Source of the DNA: an uncultured Clostridia bacterium
GTDB taxonomy: Bacteria > Bacillota > Clostridia > TANB77 > CAG-508
Direction: 5' to 3'
NCBI GenBank assembly: GCA_947627755.1
Contig: CANQXD010000010.1
Span: forward strand, 1 to 42,452
Length of the DNA stretch: 42,452 nt
Part shown: piece by piece, positions 26,305-34,912 of the stretch
How the letters are laid out: each line of letters opens with the position of its first letter
Numbering within the stretch: the first letter of the stretch is position 1
Position numbers and translations under genes: made by a program
Notes under the pieces: model-generated
The model's database searches: none
Told to the model about the DNA's origin: nothing
What the model saw: only the letters and a program-made list of their open reading frames with translations

Positions 26305-26736
26305 TTATATACCAAGCATTGTCATATTTTCTGCAATTTCGTCAGCAGAAATATTTTCATCGCTATTATATGCTTTCCATTTTTCTCTGTTCCATATTTC
26401 TAGTCTTGTTCCTACTCCTATAATAACAACATCTTTTTCCATATTTGCATATTCACGTAAGTTACTAGATATTAAGAATCTTCCTTGTTTATCTATTTCA
26501 CATTCCATTGCGCCAGATAGGAAAAATCTTACAAAGTCTCTCGCATTTTTATTCGTAAGTGGAAGTGTTTTTAATTTTTCCTCAAAGTTTGTCCATTCAT
26601 TTTGGGAAAACCCAAATAAACATCCATCTAATCCTTTGGTTATGATGAACTTTTCTCCCATGTCATCTCTTAATTTTGCAGGCATAATTAATCTGCCTTT
26701 TACATCTAGAGAATGCTCATATTCACCGATTAGCAC
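26305..26736 (-). CDS. mraZ: transcriptional regulator MraZ
   Basis: MraZ is an AbrB-like DNA-binding protein that represses its own dcw operon by binding short repeats upstream of itself. The 143-residue protein has two SpoVT/AbrB-like modules: [25 protein letters not shown] at the N-terminus and [22 protein letters not shown] in the second half, each with the DxKGR or DxQGR core. The start is GTG at 26736, with AGGAGGTGA six to eight bases upstream. Three AAGTGGA boxes with a 10-base period lie at 26761-26790. First gene of the early dcw unit. Confidence 0.95.
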   Translation of the reverse strand: MLIGEYEHSLDVKGRLIMPAKLRDDMGEKFIITKGLDGCLFGFSQNEWTNFEEKLKTLPLTNKNARDFVRFFLSGAMECEIDKQGRFLISSNLREYANMEKDVVIIGVGTRLEIWNREKWKAYNSDENISADEIAENMTMLGI

Positions 26737-26760
26737 TTTGATTCACCTCCTGTGCATTTT

Positions 26761-26790
26761 ATTCCACTTTGTTCCACTTCGCTCCACTTT
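26761..26790 (-). promoter_or_regulatory. triple MraZ-type binding box upstream of mraZ
   Basis: On the minus strand AAGTGGA occurs three times with an exact 10-base period (AAGTGGAGCG, AAGTGGAACA, AAGTGGAATA). MraZ operators known from E. coli (TGGGN repeats) and from mollicutes (AAAGTG-type boxes) have the same three- or four-fold, 10-base-period layout. It lies 25-54 bases before the mraZ GTG, so autoregulation is likely. Confidence 0.8.
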
Positions 26791-26820
26791 TATTAAATTT
26801 TAATATAAGAACAAAAAAAA

Positions 26821-26856
26821 AGCAATACTTTTTTTAAAATTTTTTTAAGTATTGCT
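26821..26856. terminator. intrinsic terminator after the second sortase
   Basis: AGCAATACTT pairs with AAGTATTGCT, extended by A/T-rich inner pairs, with T-runs on both strands. It lies six bases past the sortase stop on the minus strand and insulates the sortase from mraZ. Confidence 0.8.
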
Positions 26857-26861
26857 TTTTT

Positions 26862-27596
26862 TTATTTAATTTCTTTTGCTTTTACTACTAATCTTTGTGT
26901 TCCATAATTGGTACAAGTTATTAATGTAACTTCTCTTCTACCGTTTGTTAATTGGCTCGTGCAAGAAGTATCTGTTGGATTTACTACATATTTGTTATAA
27001 ACAGAATATTTTACTACTTTTCCATCTACTCCTTCAAGCTCTATAATATCGTCGTTTACTATTTCAGATAAACGTCCAAACATTGTTTTATTTTTATAAT
27101 TATGTCCTACAATACAATAATTTCCTACTTCATTAGGACCTTTTCCCCAATATTTATTTACTGATCTTTTTAGAAGCTCCTCTGATGTTTCTGAAAATAC
27201 AGGATAGTCTATTCCTAAACGTGGAATTCGAAGGAAAGCTTCAATATTATATGTAACATTATTTATAGTATATTCTAAGTTAGCAGGTGGTTCATCTAAT
27301 ACTACATAATCTTCGGGTTCTTCATTATCTTCCAATGCTACTACGATAATATCATCTACTTTTTTTATGGTAGTATCTACAGTAGTGTTTTCTGTTTCTT
27401 TTTGTTTTGCTAACCCTGCTAATATTTCTTGAGATACTTCCTCGCTTTTAGTTCTATCGTATTCTGCATAAATATAATAAGAAAATAATAAACATGCTAA
27501 AAATACGCAGCAAAAAAATTGTAATTTATACAATTTCTTTTTTCTACGTAATTCTGGTGTTACATATATTTTTTCTGTAACCAAAATTTGATTCAT
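26862..27596 (-). CDS. sortase family protein (second sortase)
   Basis: A 244-residue membrane-anchored transpeptidase. A basic N-terminus and one helix (about residues 25-44) are followed by an acidic stalk and the sortase domain from about residue 110 (IEAFLRIPRLGIDYPVFSE). Catalytic His is in YCIVGHNYKNKTMF, Cys in VTLITCTNYGTQRLVV (TLxTC), and the Arg of TQRLVV completes the site. It lacks the extra length of the class B-type enzyme at 17876 and resembles class D/E or a short class B enzyme; class is uncertain. It lies between rsmA and mraZ with its own terminator. No substrate gene is adjacent; the LPQTG and TPKTG proteins are the only candidates in the window. Confidence 0.85.
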   Translation of the reverse strand: MNQILVTEKIYVTPELRRKKKLYKLQFFCCVFLACLLFSYYIYAEYDRTKSEEVSQEILAGLAKQKETENTTVDTTIKKVDDIIVVALEDNEEPEDYVVLDEPPANLEYTINNVTYNIEAFLRIPRLGIDYPVFSETSEELLKRSVNKYWGKGPNEVGNYCIVGHNYKNKTMFGRLSEIVNDDIIELEGVDGKVVKYSVYNKYVVNPTDTSCTSQLTNGRREVTLITCTNYGTQRLVVKAKEIK

Positions 27597-27687
27597 GCAA
27601 TGTTTTCCTTTCTTATTAGGATAATTCTATTATAACATATTTTTCGGTTTTTGCAATGCTTCTTGCTAATTTTAATAAAGGAAATTT

Positions 27688-28540
27688 TTACAATTCATTC
27701 GCAATTTGTGCAAATTGTTCTAAGCTTAATGTTTCCCCTCTAACATTTTCTTCAATTCCTAATTTTTGTAGAACTTCTTTTAGTTTTTCTTTATTTGCAA
27801 ACCCACTATTAGATACTCCATTTAAAAAAGTTTTTCTTCTTTGCATAAAAGATTTTTTTATAAGTTCGAAAAAGATGGTTTCATTTTTTACTTCTACTTT
27901 TGGCTTTTCTCTTAACTCTAATTGAATAACGGTTGAAGCTACCTCTGGTGCAGGAATAAAGCTTTCTTTTGGCACTTGCACGATTCTTTTGGCTTTCGCA
28001 TAATAATTTACGCTATAAGTAATTGCTCCAGCAAGCTTTCCCCCTGGTTCTTCTGTTAATCTATCTGCTACTTCTTTTTGTATCATAACGGTAATAGTTT
28101 TTATATCTAATTTGTCTTCTAATAATTTCATAATAATTGGTGTTGTTATATAGTATGGAAGGTTTGCTACTACTTTTACTTCTTTAATGTGATTTTCTTC
28201 TTTTTCTTTTTGAATAAGTGCATTTAAATCTACCTTTAAAATATCTTTTTCTATAATTTCAAAATTAGAGTATAAATGAAATCTCTCTTTTAAAATTTCT
28301 ACCATTTTACTATCTAATTCAATGCTAATTACTTTTTTTGCTTTTTCTAGTAAGTGCTTGGTTAGTGTTCCTAAGCCGAGGTCCTATTTCTAATACAAGA
28401 TCTTCTTTAGTAATTTGAGCCGCCTCTATTGTTTGATGTATTACATCATCATTAATTAAGAAATTTTGCCCTAATTTTTTATTTGCGCTAATATGATATT
28501 TTTTTAATAAAAACATTGTTTCTTGGTATGCACTTTCCAT
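27688..28540 (-). CDS. rsmA: 16S rRNA (adenine1518/1519-N6)-dimethyltransferase RsmA (frameshifted)
   Basis: RsmA (KsgA) dimethylates A1518 and A1519 of 16S rRNA. The start region KKYHISANKKLGQNFLINDD and the SAM motif are in one frame, which then runs off at LVLEIGPRLRNTNQ; the rest (VKVVANLPYYITTPIIMKLL, the NLPY catalytic motif, and FIPAPEVASTVIQL) is in another. Removing one base near 28378 gives LEIGPGLGTLTKHLLEKAKK, exactly the family motif, and a continuous 283-residue protein of normal length. I choose ATG 28540 over the GTG four codons upstream because AGAAAGGG lies before it. The enzyme is usually intact in bacteria, so a sequence error is the simplest explanation. Divergent from the PASTA penicillin-binding protein. 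Confidence 0.88.
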
Positions 28541-28567
28541 TTTGACTAACACCCTTTCTATTGATTT

Positions 28568-28596
28568 ATTTTAGCATATTTTACTATGTTTGTCTA
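28568..28596 (-). promoter_or_regulatory. promoter of rsmA
   Basis: Minus strand: TAGACA, 17-base spacer, TAAAAT, about 28 bases upstream of the rsmA start. It lies back to back with the rightward promoter at 28604-28632. Confidence 0.6.
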
Positions 28597-28603
28597 TTTC
28601 CTC

Positions 28604-28632
28604 TTGCTTTTTCTTTTGTTTTTCTATACAAT
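28604..28632 (+). promoter_or_regulatory. promoter of the PASTA penicillin-binding protein
   Basis: Plus strand: TTGCTT, 17-base spacer, TACAAT, 33 bases before the ATG at 28666. It supports that start rather than the in-frame ATG at 28561, which lies upstream of the promoter. Confidence 0.6.
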
Positions 28633-28665
28633 ATTACTAGAAAAAAAGAAAAGTCGGTGAATGGA

Positions 28666-30924
28666 ATGGAAAGAAAGAAAAAAAATTCTAATTCTAATAA
28701 ATATATTTCAAAAGAAAAAGGAAATAAGAAACAAAAAAAGGTTGAAAATGTAGTGAAACCTAAAAGATTGCTTATTGTTTTTGCTTTATGCTTTTTGGTT
28801 CTTCTTCTTTTAATCGTTAGGCTTGCCTTTTTACAATTAATACAAGGTCCAGAGTTAAAGGAAGCTGCAAATCGTCAGCAAACTGCTACCCGAATTATTA
28901 GTGCAAAGAGAGGAAATATTTATGATTCTACGGGGAAACTTCTTGCTGCTAGTGCTTCTGTTGATACAATTACAATTAATCCTTCTAAAATTAAAGATGA
29001 AAATAAAGAAGCAGTAGCCAAAGCCTTTTCTACTATTTTTGAGTTAGATTATAATCAAGTTTTAGAACAAGTTAATAGTGAAAATTCTATTGAAACAATT
29101 ATAAAAAAAGTGGAAAAAGATAAAGTAGATGAGCTAAAAAATTGGATGGAAAAAACTGAAATTTCTTCTGGTATAAATATTGATGCAGATGTTAAAAGAT
29201 ATTATCCTTATGGAAATTTAGCTTCTAATTTAATAGGATTTTGTAATACAGATAATGTTGGTCAAGAAGGTTTAGAGCTAAAGTGGGATAGTGTTTTAAG
29301 TGGAACACCTGGAAAATTACTTAGTCTTGAAGATGGAAATCGTTCTCTTGTACCAGACAATAATGAAACTTATGTGCCTGCACAAAACGGAAGTAATGTT
29401 ACTTTAACGATTGATGCTAATATTCAAACTATTGCAGAAAAATATTTAAAACAGGCTTGTTTGGAAAACAAATGTGGAAATGGTGGAACAGTTGTTATTA
29501 TGCAACCTTCTACTGGTGATGTTTTAGCAATGGCTACTTATCCTGATTTTGATTTAAATTCTCCTCGTGAGCCAAATGAAACTTTACAACTTACATGGGA
29601 TACTTTGTCACAAGAAGATCAATTAAATTCTTTATATAAAATGTGGCGAAATAGAGTTGTTTCAGATACTTATGAACCTGGCTCTACTTTTAAAATGATT
29701 ACTGCAGCTACCGCTTTAGAAGAAGAAATTACTACTACCGATACTCCAAATGATTTTATTTGTAGAGGTAAAGAAACTGTAAATGGAATTGATATTAAAT
29801 GTTCTAGATATGAAACTACACATGGTTATCAAACTTTAAGGCAAGCTTTAATGAATTCTTGTAACCCTGCTTTAATTCAACTTGGTCAAAGAATTGGCGC
29901 ACCTACTTTATATAAATATTATGATGCTTTTGGTTTCTTTAATAAAACAGGCATTGCTACCTCAGGTGAAGCAAATAGCTATTTTTGGGATTTAGAAGAT
30001 GTAGGAAATGTAGAGCTTGCTACTATGTCCTTTGGGCAACGTTTCCGTATTACACCAATTCAGCTGATTACTGCTGTATCGTGTATTGCAAATGATGGTA
30101 TATTAATGCAACCACGCATTGTAAAAGAAATTGAAAATCCAGATACTGGTGCTATTACTACAATTGATTCTTCGCAAGTAAGACAAGTCATTTCAAAAGA
30201 AACTGCTGATAAGATGATGGATATGCTTGAATCTGTTGTTACAGAAGGCGGTGGAACTAATGGACAAGTACAAGGTTATAGTGTTGCGGGAAAAACAGGT
30301 ACTGCAGAACCAGATGAAAACGAAGGTTCTTACTATGTTGCTTCATTTGTTGGAATTTCTCCAGTAGAAAATCCAGAAGTTGTAGTTCTTCTTGCTTTAC
30401 ATGATCCACAAGGAAGTAGCCATTTAGGCGGTACCATTGCTGCTCCTGTAGTATCACAAATTTTATCTGAAGTACTTCCTTACCTTGGTATTCCATCAGA
30501 TGATTTATCTTCAGAAGGTGGCAATAATACTATTGAAACAATTACTTTACCAGATGTTAGAAATAAAACTGTAGCAGAAGCAAAGAAAATATTAGAAAAT
30601 GCTGGCTTTACTTGTAAAATTTCTGGCGATGACACTACTGCATTAGTAACCGACCAAATGCCAAAACCAGGAACTGCTCTTATAAAAGGAGCTAGTGTTA
30701 ATATTTATTCTGTCGGAAATGATACCCGTGTATCTCAAGAAGTTCCAGATTTAAAAGGAATGAGCTATGCACAAGCTAGAAATGCTTTGAAGGCAAAGAA
30801 TTTAAATATTCGTATTACTGGTACAGGATATGTTCTTTCACAAGACCCAATGGCAGGAACTTTAGTTGAAGAAGGAACTGTGGTAAATGTTACTTTAAAG
30901 AAGCAGATTGATAGTACACATTAG
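28666..30924 (+). CDS. class B penicillin-binding protein with two PASTA domains
   Basis: A 752-residue DD-transpeptidase closely similar in layout to the dcw-linked protein at 18777. Lys/Asn-rich N-terminus, one membrane helix (about 40-60), dimerisation domain (RGNIYDSTGKLLAASAS), transpeptidase domain with SxxK in PGSTFKMI, SxN in MNSCNPAL and KTGT in VAGKTGTAEPD, then two PASTA domains (about 625-750; LPDVRNKTVAEAKKIL and VPDLKGMSYAQARNAL). I chose ATG 28666 because the TTGCTT/TACAAT promoter lies upstream of it and GGTGA precedes it. The two paralogues probably divide labour, for example vegetative septation (FtsI) and sporulation or elongation (SpoVD), but which is which cannot be settled here. 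Monocistronic, ending in a strong terminator. Confidence 0.9.
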   Translation: MERKKKNSNSNKYISKEKGNKKQKKVENVVKPKRLLIVFALCFLVLLLLIVRLAFLQLIQGPELKEAANRQQTATRIISAKRGNIYDSTGKLLAASASVDTITINPSKIKDENKEAVAKAFSTIFELDYNQVLEQVNSENSIETIIKKVEKDKVDELKNWMEKTEISSGINIDADVKRYYPYGNLASNLIGFCNTDNVGQEGLELKWDSVLSGTPGKLLSLEDGNRSLVPDNNETYVPAQNGSNVTLTIDANIQTIAEKYLKQACLENKCGNGGTVVIMQPSTGDVLAMATYPDFDLNSPREPNETLQLTWDTLSQEDQLNSLYKMWRNRVVSDTYEPGSTFKMITAATALEEEITTTDTPNDFICRGKETVNGIDIKCSRYETTHGYQTLRQALMNSCNPALIQLGQRIGAPTLYKYYDAFGFFNKTGIATSGEANSYFWDLEDVGNVELATMSFGQRFRITPIQLITAVSCIANDGILMQPRIVKEIENPDTGAITTIDSSQVRQVISKETADKMMDMLESVVTEGGGTNGQVQGYSVAGKTGTAEPDENEGSYYVASFVGISPVENPEVVVLLALHDPQGSSHLGGTIAAPVVSQILSEVLPYLGIPSDDLSSEGGNNTIETITLPDVRNKTVAEAKKILENAGFTCKISGDDTTALVTDQMPKPGTALIKGASVNIYSVGNDTRVSQEVPDLKGMSYAQARNALKAKNLNIRITGTGYVLSQDPMAGTLVEEGTVVNVTLKKQIDSTH

Positions 30925-30931
30925 TTTTTAG

Positions 30932-30976
30932 AAAAGAAGGAAAGATTTGGGACACGTCCAAATCTTTCCTTCTTTT
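30932..30976. terminator. bidirectional intrinsic terminator
   Basis: A perfect 19-bp stem (30932-30950 with 30958-30976) with a seven-base loop and A/T-rich flanks lies between the convergent penicillin-binding protein and dehydrogenase genes. It overlaps the dehydrogenase stop codon by two bases and serves both transcripts. Confidence 0.9.
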
Positions 30977-31742
30977 AAATTTTTCTTTTTTGCATTTTGT
31001 AGCATACTTTTGCAAGTACGCTATCTGGAGTTATTTTGCTAAAAAATCTTGCTATTTTTATTTTCCACCCTACTGAGATAATGGTTTTATTTTTTAACAT
31101 TTTATCAATTGCATATTTTGCAACATACTCACTACTTAAACCTTTTATTGCAAATTTAACATTTGCTACTTTGTCAAAATTGGTGTTTACTGGACCTGGG
31201 CATAAAACGCTTACTTTTACATTTGATTTGTTTTTATTTAATTCTTCTTTAATGGCTTGCGTTAAGCGTAAAACATAATTTTTTGTTCCATAATAGGTTG
31301 CCATTAGAGGTCCTGGCATAAAACCTGCAATAGATGATACATTTAAGATTCTTCCTTTATCTTTTTCTACCATATCTTGTAGAAATAATTTGGTTAAAAT
31401 ATGCACTGCTTTTATGTTGGTATCTATCATAGCTAGCTCTTTTTCTAAATCAGTTTTTGTAAATTCTCCACACAAACCAAAACCTGCATTGTTTATTACT
31501 AAATCTACAAAATTATGCTTTTGCTTGATTTCTTCATGTAAAGAAATACATTCTTCTGTTTTAGATAAATCTTTTACAATAATATCTACATTTTTGTTAT
31601 TTTTGCTATTTAATTCTTTTTTTAGTTTTTCTAAATTTTGTTTGTCTCTAGCTGTAATGATTAAATCATATCCTAATTCGTTTAAATAACGTGCCATATC
31701 TCTTCCTATTCCGGAAGAACTACCAGTAACTAAAGCTAACAT
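30975..31742 (-). CDS. short-chain dehydrogenase/reductase
   Basis: A 255-residue classical SDR enzyme, NAD(P)-dependent, substrate unknown. Cofactor loop TGSSSGIGRDMA near the N-terminus, NNAGFG at about residue 85, the catalytic Ser in LNVSSIAGF and YxxxK in YYGTKNYVL, then CPGPVNTNF. I chose ATG 31742 because MLALVTGSSSGIG is the family N-terminus and GAGGAG lies seven bases upstream. Upstream in-frame codons to 31847 fall inside the palindromic element and are not expected to be translated. It follows ftsH on the same strand, with the element at 31761-31868 filling the gap. Confidence 0.88.
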   Translation of the reverse strand: MLALVTGSSSGIGRDMARYLNELGYDLIITARDKQNLEKLKKELNSKNNKNVDIIVKDLSKTEECISLHEEIKQKHNFVDLVINNAGFGLCGEFTKTDLEKELAMIDTNIKAVHILTKLFLQDMVEKDKGRILNVSSIAGFMPGPLMATYYGTKNYVLRLTQAIKEELNKNKSNVKVSVLCPGPVNTNFDKVANVKFAIKGLSSEYVAKYAIDKMLKNKTIISVGWKIKIARFFSKITPDSVLAKVCYKMQKRKI

Positions 31743-31760
31743 TTTATTTCTCCTCACTGT

Positions 31761-31868
31761 TACCATTAGGGACGTTTCCTTTTGGTATCTCTGTCCCTTT
31801 TGGTACATTTTACATATTTTATACTCCAAAAGGGACAGAGATACCAAAAGGAAACGTCCCTAATGGTA
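31761..31868. repeat. 108-bp element with perfect 43-bp inverted repeats
   Basis: Arms 31761-31803 and 31826-31868 are perfect reverse complements around a 22-base AT-rich loop. Each arm contains GGGACGTTTCCTTTTGG and its own short palindromes (TACCA...TGGTA, GGGAC...GTCCC). It begins two bases past the ftsH TAG stop and ends 18 bases before the dehydrogenase start. The GGGACGTTTCCT core is shared with the element at 36257-36472, so they appear to belong to one non-autonomous palindromic (MITE/REP-like) family. In RNA it would form a long hairpin between ftsH and the dehydrogenase. Confidence 0.75.
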
Positions 31869-31869
31869 C

Positions 31870-33672
31870 CTATTCTCCAAAAATAGCGTCGAATTCGTCA
31901 CCATCGATTTTTTCTTTTTCTAATAGAATTCCTGCTACTGTGTGTAGTTTGTCGATGTGTGTTTTTAGAATTTCTGCTGCTCTGTTGTAGGCTTTATCTA
32001 CAATTCTCTTAACTTCTTCGTCAATTATGCCAGCTGTTTCTTCAGAATATTCTTTCGCTTGTGCAAAGTCTCTTCCTAAGAATACTTCTTCTTGTCCAGA
32101 ACCTAGCATAATTGCTCCTATTCTTTCACTCATTCCGTATTTTGTTACCATATTTCTTGCAATACTAGTTGCTCTTTGAATGTCGTTGCTTGCGCCTGTT
32201 GAAATATCGTCTAAAATTAGTTGTTCTGCTACTCTACCACCAAGTAGTGATACAATGGTTTCTTCCATTTCTGATTTTGACATGAAGTTTTTGTCTTCTG
32301 TTGGACGATACATTGTGTATCCTCCTGCCATGCCTCTTGGTACAATTGAAATTTGATGTACTGGGTCTTGGGTTGGTAAGTATCTGCTTACTACTGCGTG
32401 GCCTGCTTCATGGTATGCTACTAGTTTATTTTCTTTTTCGCTTCTTACTCTTGTTCTTTTTTCAGGTCCCATAGTTACTTTTACCATAGCATCTTCTATT
32501 TCTTTCATTCCTATTTCTGAAAGGTTACGTCTTGCAGAAAGTAAAGCTGCTTCGTTTAAAATGTTTTCTAGGTCTGCTCCTGCAAAGCCTGATGTATTTT
32601 TTGCAATGACTTTTAAGTCTACATCATCTGCTAATCTTTTCTTTCTACTATGAACTTCTAGAATTTGCTCTCTTGCTTTTACATCTGGCGCTCCTACTAT
32701 AATTTGTCTGTCGAATCTTCCTGCTCTTAATAAGGCTTTATCTAAAACGTCTGGTCTATTGGTTGCAGCAAGTACAATAACGCCTTCGTTTTCTGCGAAA
32801 CCATCCATTTCGACTAATAATTGGTTTAACGTTTGCTCTCTTTCGTCGTGTCCTCCACCTAGGCCTGCACCTCTTTGACGTCCTACTGCATCAATTTCAT
32901 CGATGAAGATGATACATGGTGCTTTTTTCTTTGCTTCTTCGAATAAGTCTCTTACACGAGAAGCACCAACACCAACAAACATTTCTACGAAGTCTGAACC
33001 ACTTATAATAAAGAATGGTACTCCTGCTTCTCCTGCTACTGCTTTGGCAAGTAAGGTTTTACCAGTACCTGGTTGACCTACAAGCAATACTCCTTTAGGA
33101 ATCCTTGCTCCCATTTCTGTGAATTTTTTAGGATTCTTTAAGAATTCTACAATTTCTTCTAATTCTTCTTTTTCTTCGTCTACTCCTGCTACATCTTTAA
33201 ATGTAACTTTTGCCTTATCTTGTGGATTCATCATTCTAGCTCTACTTTTTCCAAATGTCATGGTTTTGCTTCCACCTGCTTGGTTTCCATTCATTAGGAA
33301 GAACCAGAAAATAACAAAGATAATTAATATTCCAAATGGTGTAAGAAGGCTTAAGCCTACCATCCATATTGATTCTGATTTTTCTGTTACTTTAATTGTG
33401 TCTAGCTTCATGGAATCTTGTAAGTTATCCATTAAACTATCTATACTTGGAATGTTGACTTCTTTTGCTATATTATCATTTTTTAGCATAACCTCTGCAC
33501 TGGTACCGTCAGAAGATATTTCAATTTCTTCTACTTCTCCTGCTTCTATTTTTGAAATTAACTCTGAATAGGCTAATTTATTGTTTGTGTTATCTAATAT
33601 AGATGTAATAACTACTATAAAGATAACAAAAATAATTAACCACATCGCTAATGTTTTTATACTATTTTTCAA
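31870..33672 (-). CDS. ftsH: ATP-dependent zinc metalloprotease FtsH
   Basis: A membrane-anchored hexameric AAA+ protease that removes misfolded membrane and regulatory proteins. Two N-terminal membrane helices (about 7-25 and 107-127) flank an extracytoplasmic domain. The AAA+ domain has Walker A GQPGTGKT (about 193-200), Walker [12 protein letters not shown], and the second region of homology [20 protein letters not shown]. The M41 protease has HEAGH (about residue 420). At 600 residues the length is normal. The start is TTG at 33672, supported by AGGAGG nine bases upstream and by a TTGCCA-17-TATAGT promoter. It follows tilS, a conserved Firmicutes order; the hpt gene often between them is absent. 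Confidence 0.97.
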   Translation of the reverse strand: MKNSIKTLAMWLIIFVIFIVVITSILDNTNNKLAYSELISKIEAGEVEEIEISSDGTSAEVMLKNDNIAKEVNIPSIDSLMDNLQDSMKLDTIKVTEKSESIWMVGLSLLTPFGILIIFVIFWFFLMNGNQAGGSKTMTFGKSRARMMNPQDKAKVTFKDVAGVDEEKEELEEIVEFLKNPKKFTEMGARIPKGVLLVGQPGTGKTLLAKAVAGEAGVPFFIISGSDFVEMFVGVGASRVRDLFEEAKKKAPCIIFIDEIDAVGRQRGAGLGGGHDEREQTLNQLLVEMDGFAENEGVIVLAATNRPDVLDKALLRAGRFDRQIIVGAPDVKAREQILEVHSRKKRLADDVDLKVIAKNTSGFAGADLENILNEAALLSARRNLSEIGMKEIEDAMVKVTMGPEKRTRVRSEKENKLVAYHEAGHAVVSRYLPTQDPVHQISIVPRGMAGGYTMYRPTEDKNFMSKSEMEETIVSLLGGRVAEQLILDDISTGASNDIQRATSIARNMVTKYGMSERIGAIMLGSGQEEVFLGRDFAQAKEYSEETAGIIDEEVKRIVDKAYNRAAEILKTHIDKLHTVAGILLEKEKIDGDEFDAIFGE

Positions 33673-33724
33673 TTTTGTTTTCCTCCTTTTCCATTTTCCA
33701 ACAAATGGATTTTTCTACTTTTGC

Positions 33725-33753
33725 ACTATACCATATAAATTTTGACTTGGCAA
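33725..33753 (-). promoter_or_regulatory. promoter of ftsH
   Basis: Minus strand: TTGCCA, 17-base spacer, TATAGT with an extended TG (TGGTATAGT), 53 bases before the TTG start. It gives ftsH a transcription start separate from tilS. Confidence 0.7.
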
Positions 33754-33825
33754 GTGTTTTTTCAAAAGTTTTTTGCTTCAAACGTTGTCATATCAAGGCT
33801 TTTCCTACGGAACGTCGTTATAGAC

Positions 33826-34887
33826 TTATTTTATTTTTTGAAAAAAAATTTTTCCTTTGTTTACCAATATTTTTATTTTTTTGTTTGGTGTTAAGTATTT
33901 GTTTCCAATATTATTTTCACAAAGCTTTATAATGTCTGTAATATGTATCATTTCAATATTTTGGCTAGTTCCTAATAGTTTATTTATAGTATATAACACA
34001 AGCCTATTTTTTATGACTTTCTCTTGTGCGTTAAACTTTTTTAGGTCTAATTCTATCTGATTTTTTGATTGAATATTTTGTTCAATTGCTTCATTCCCTA
34101 AGATTTCTTTCGTTCCTTGTTCTATATCTTCTTGTAAATGTTCTTTTATGCATACTTTCTTATAAATTTCTTCTACTTGCTTTTGAATATATCCATTTTC
34201 TTCCTTAATTATTTGAGACATACGATTTAAAGAAGTAACAATATTAGGATTAAATTCTCTTTTTAATAATGGAATAAGAATGTTTCTTACTTTATTTCTT
34301 GTATATATATTTTCTTCATTGCTTTTATCATATTTTGGATCTAACTTTTTTTCTTTGCAATATTCTTCTATTTCTTCTCTTTCACATTCGATAAGTGGTC
34401 TTATATATTTTTCTCTTTTTACTTCAATTCCTTTTAACCCTGTTAAACCGCTTCCTCTTATCAAATTCATTAATACAGTTTCGCTATTGTCGTTGGCATT
34501 ATGGGCAGTTGCGATTTTAACATTAGTGAATTTTTTGGCTACTTCTTCAAAAAATTCGTAACGAAGTTTTCTTCCTGCTTCTTCTACTCCTATTTTTTGT
34601 TTTTTTGCTAGTTCTTCTACTTTTTCCCTTTTTACAAAGCAGGAAATTTCTTTTTCTTTGCAAAAATCTTCTACATATTTTGTTTCTTCTTCTGCTTCCT
34701 TACGAATACCGTGATTTACGTGCGCAACAACTAGATTTGCTTCAATCTGTTTTTGCTGTTTTAAAGAATAAAGCACGTTTAATAACGCCATAGAGTCTGG
34801 CCCGCCAGATACACATATAACGATATTATTTCCATTTTCTATTAAATCATACTTCTGCAGTGTTTTTAATACTTTTTCTTCTAACAT
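33826..34887 (-). CDS. tilS: tRNA(Ile)-lysidine synthetase
   Basis: TilS converts C34 of tRNA-Ile2 (CAU anticodon) to lysidine with ATP. The 353-residue protein has the PP-loop motif VCVSGGPDSMALL (about residues 24-36), AHVNHGIRKEA, the ATAHNANDNSETVLMNLIRGSG motif and RPLIECEREEIEEYC. The C-terminal substrate-binding part is shorter than in many TilS proteins but ends in the usual TPNKKIKILVNK region. AGGAGC lies three bases before the ATG. It starts 25 bases after the dnaB stop and is followed by ftsH. Confidence 0.93.
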   Translation of the reverse strand: MLEEKVLKTLQKYDLIENGNNIVICVSGGPDSMALLNVLYSLKQQKQIEANLVVAHVNHGIRKEAEEETKYVEDFCKEKEISCFVKREKVEELAKKQKIGVEEAGRKLRYEFFEEVAKKFTNVKIATAHNANDNSETVLMNLIRGSGLTGLKGIEVKREKYIRPLIECEREEIEEYCKEKKLDPKYDKSNEENIYTRNKVRNILIPLLKREFNPNIVTSLNRMSQIIKEENGYIQKQVEEIYKKVCIKEHLQEDIEQGTKEILGNEAIEQNIQSKNQIELDLKKFNAQEKVIKNRLVLYTINKLLGTSQNIEMIHITDIIKLCENNIGNKYLTPNKKIKILVNKGKIFFQKIK

Positions 34888-34912
34888 ATTGCTCCTAATA
34901 ATTGATGTGATA

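Noticed and set aside
27688-28540. Programmed ribosomal frameshifting in rsmA or the prepilin-like genes
   Set aside because: No slippery heptamer with a downstream structure was seen at the breaks. RsmA is not known to use frameshifting, and the shared context of the three breaks favours an insertion.
31743-31847. Longer N-terminus for the short-chain dehydrogenase
   Set aside because: The extra 35 codons are encoded by the palindromic element. The family N-terminus and a GAGGAG site support the ATG at 31742.
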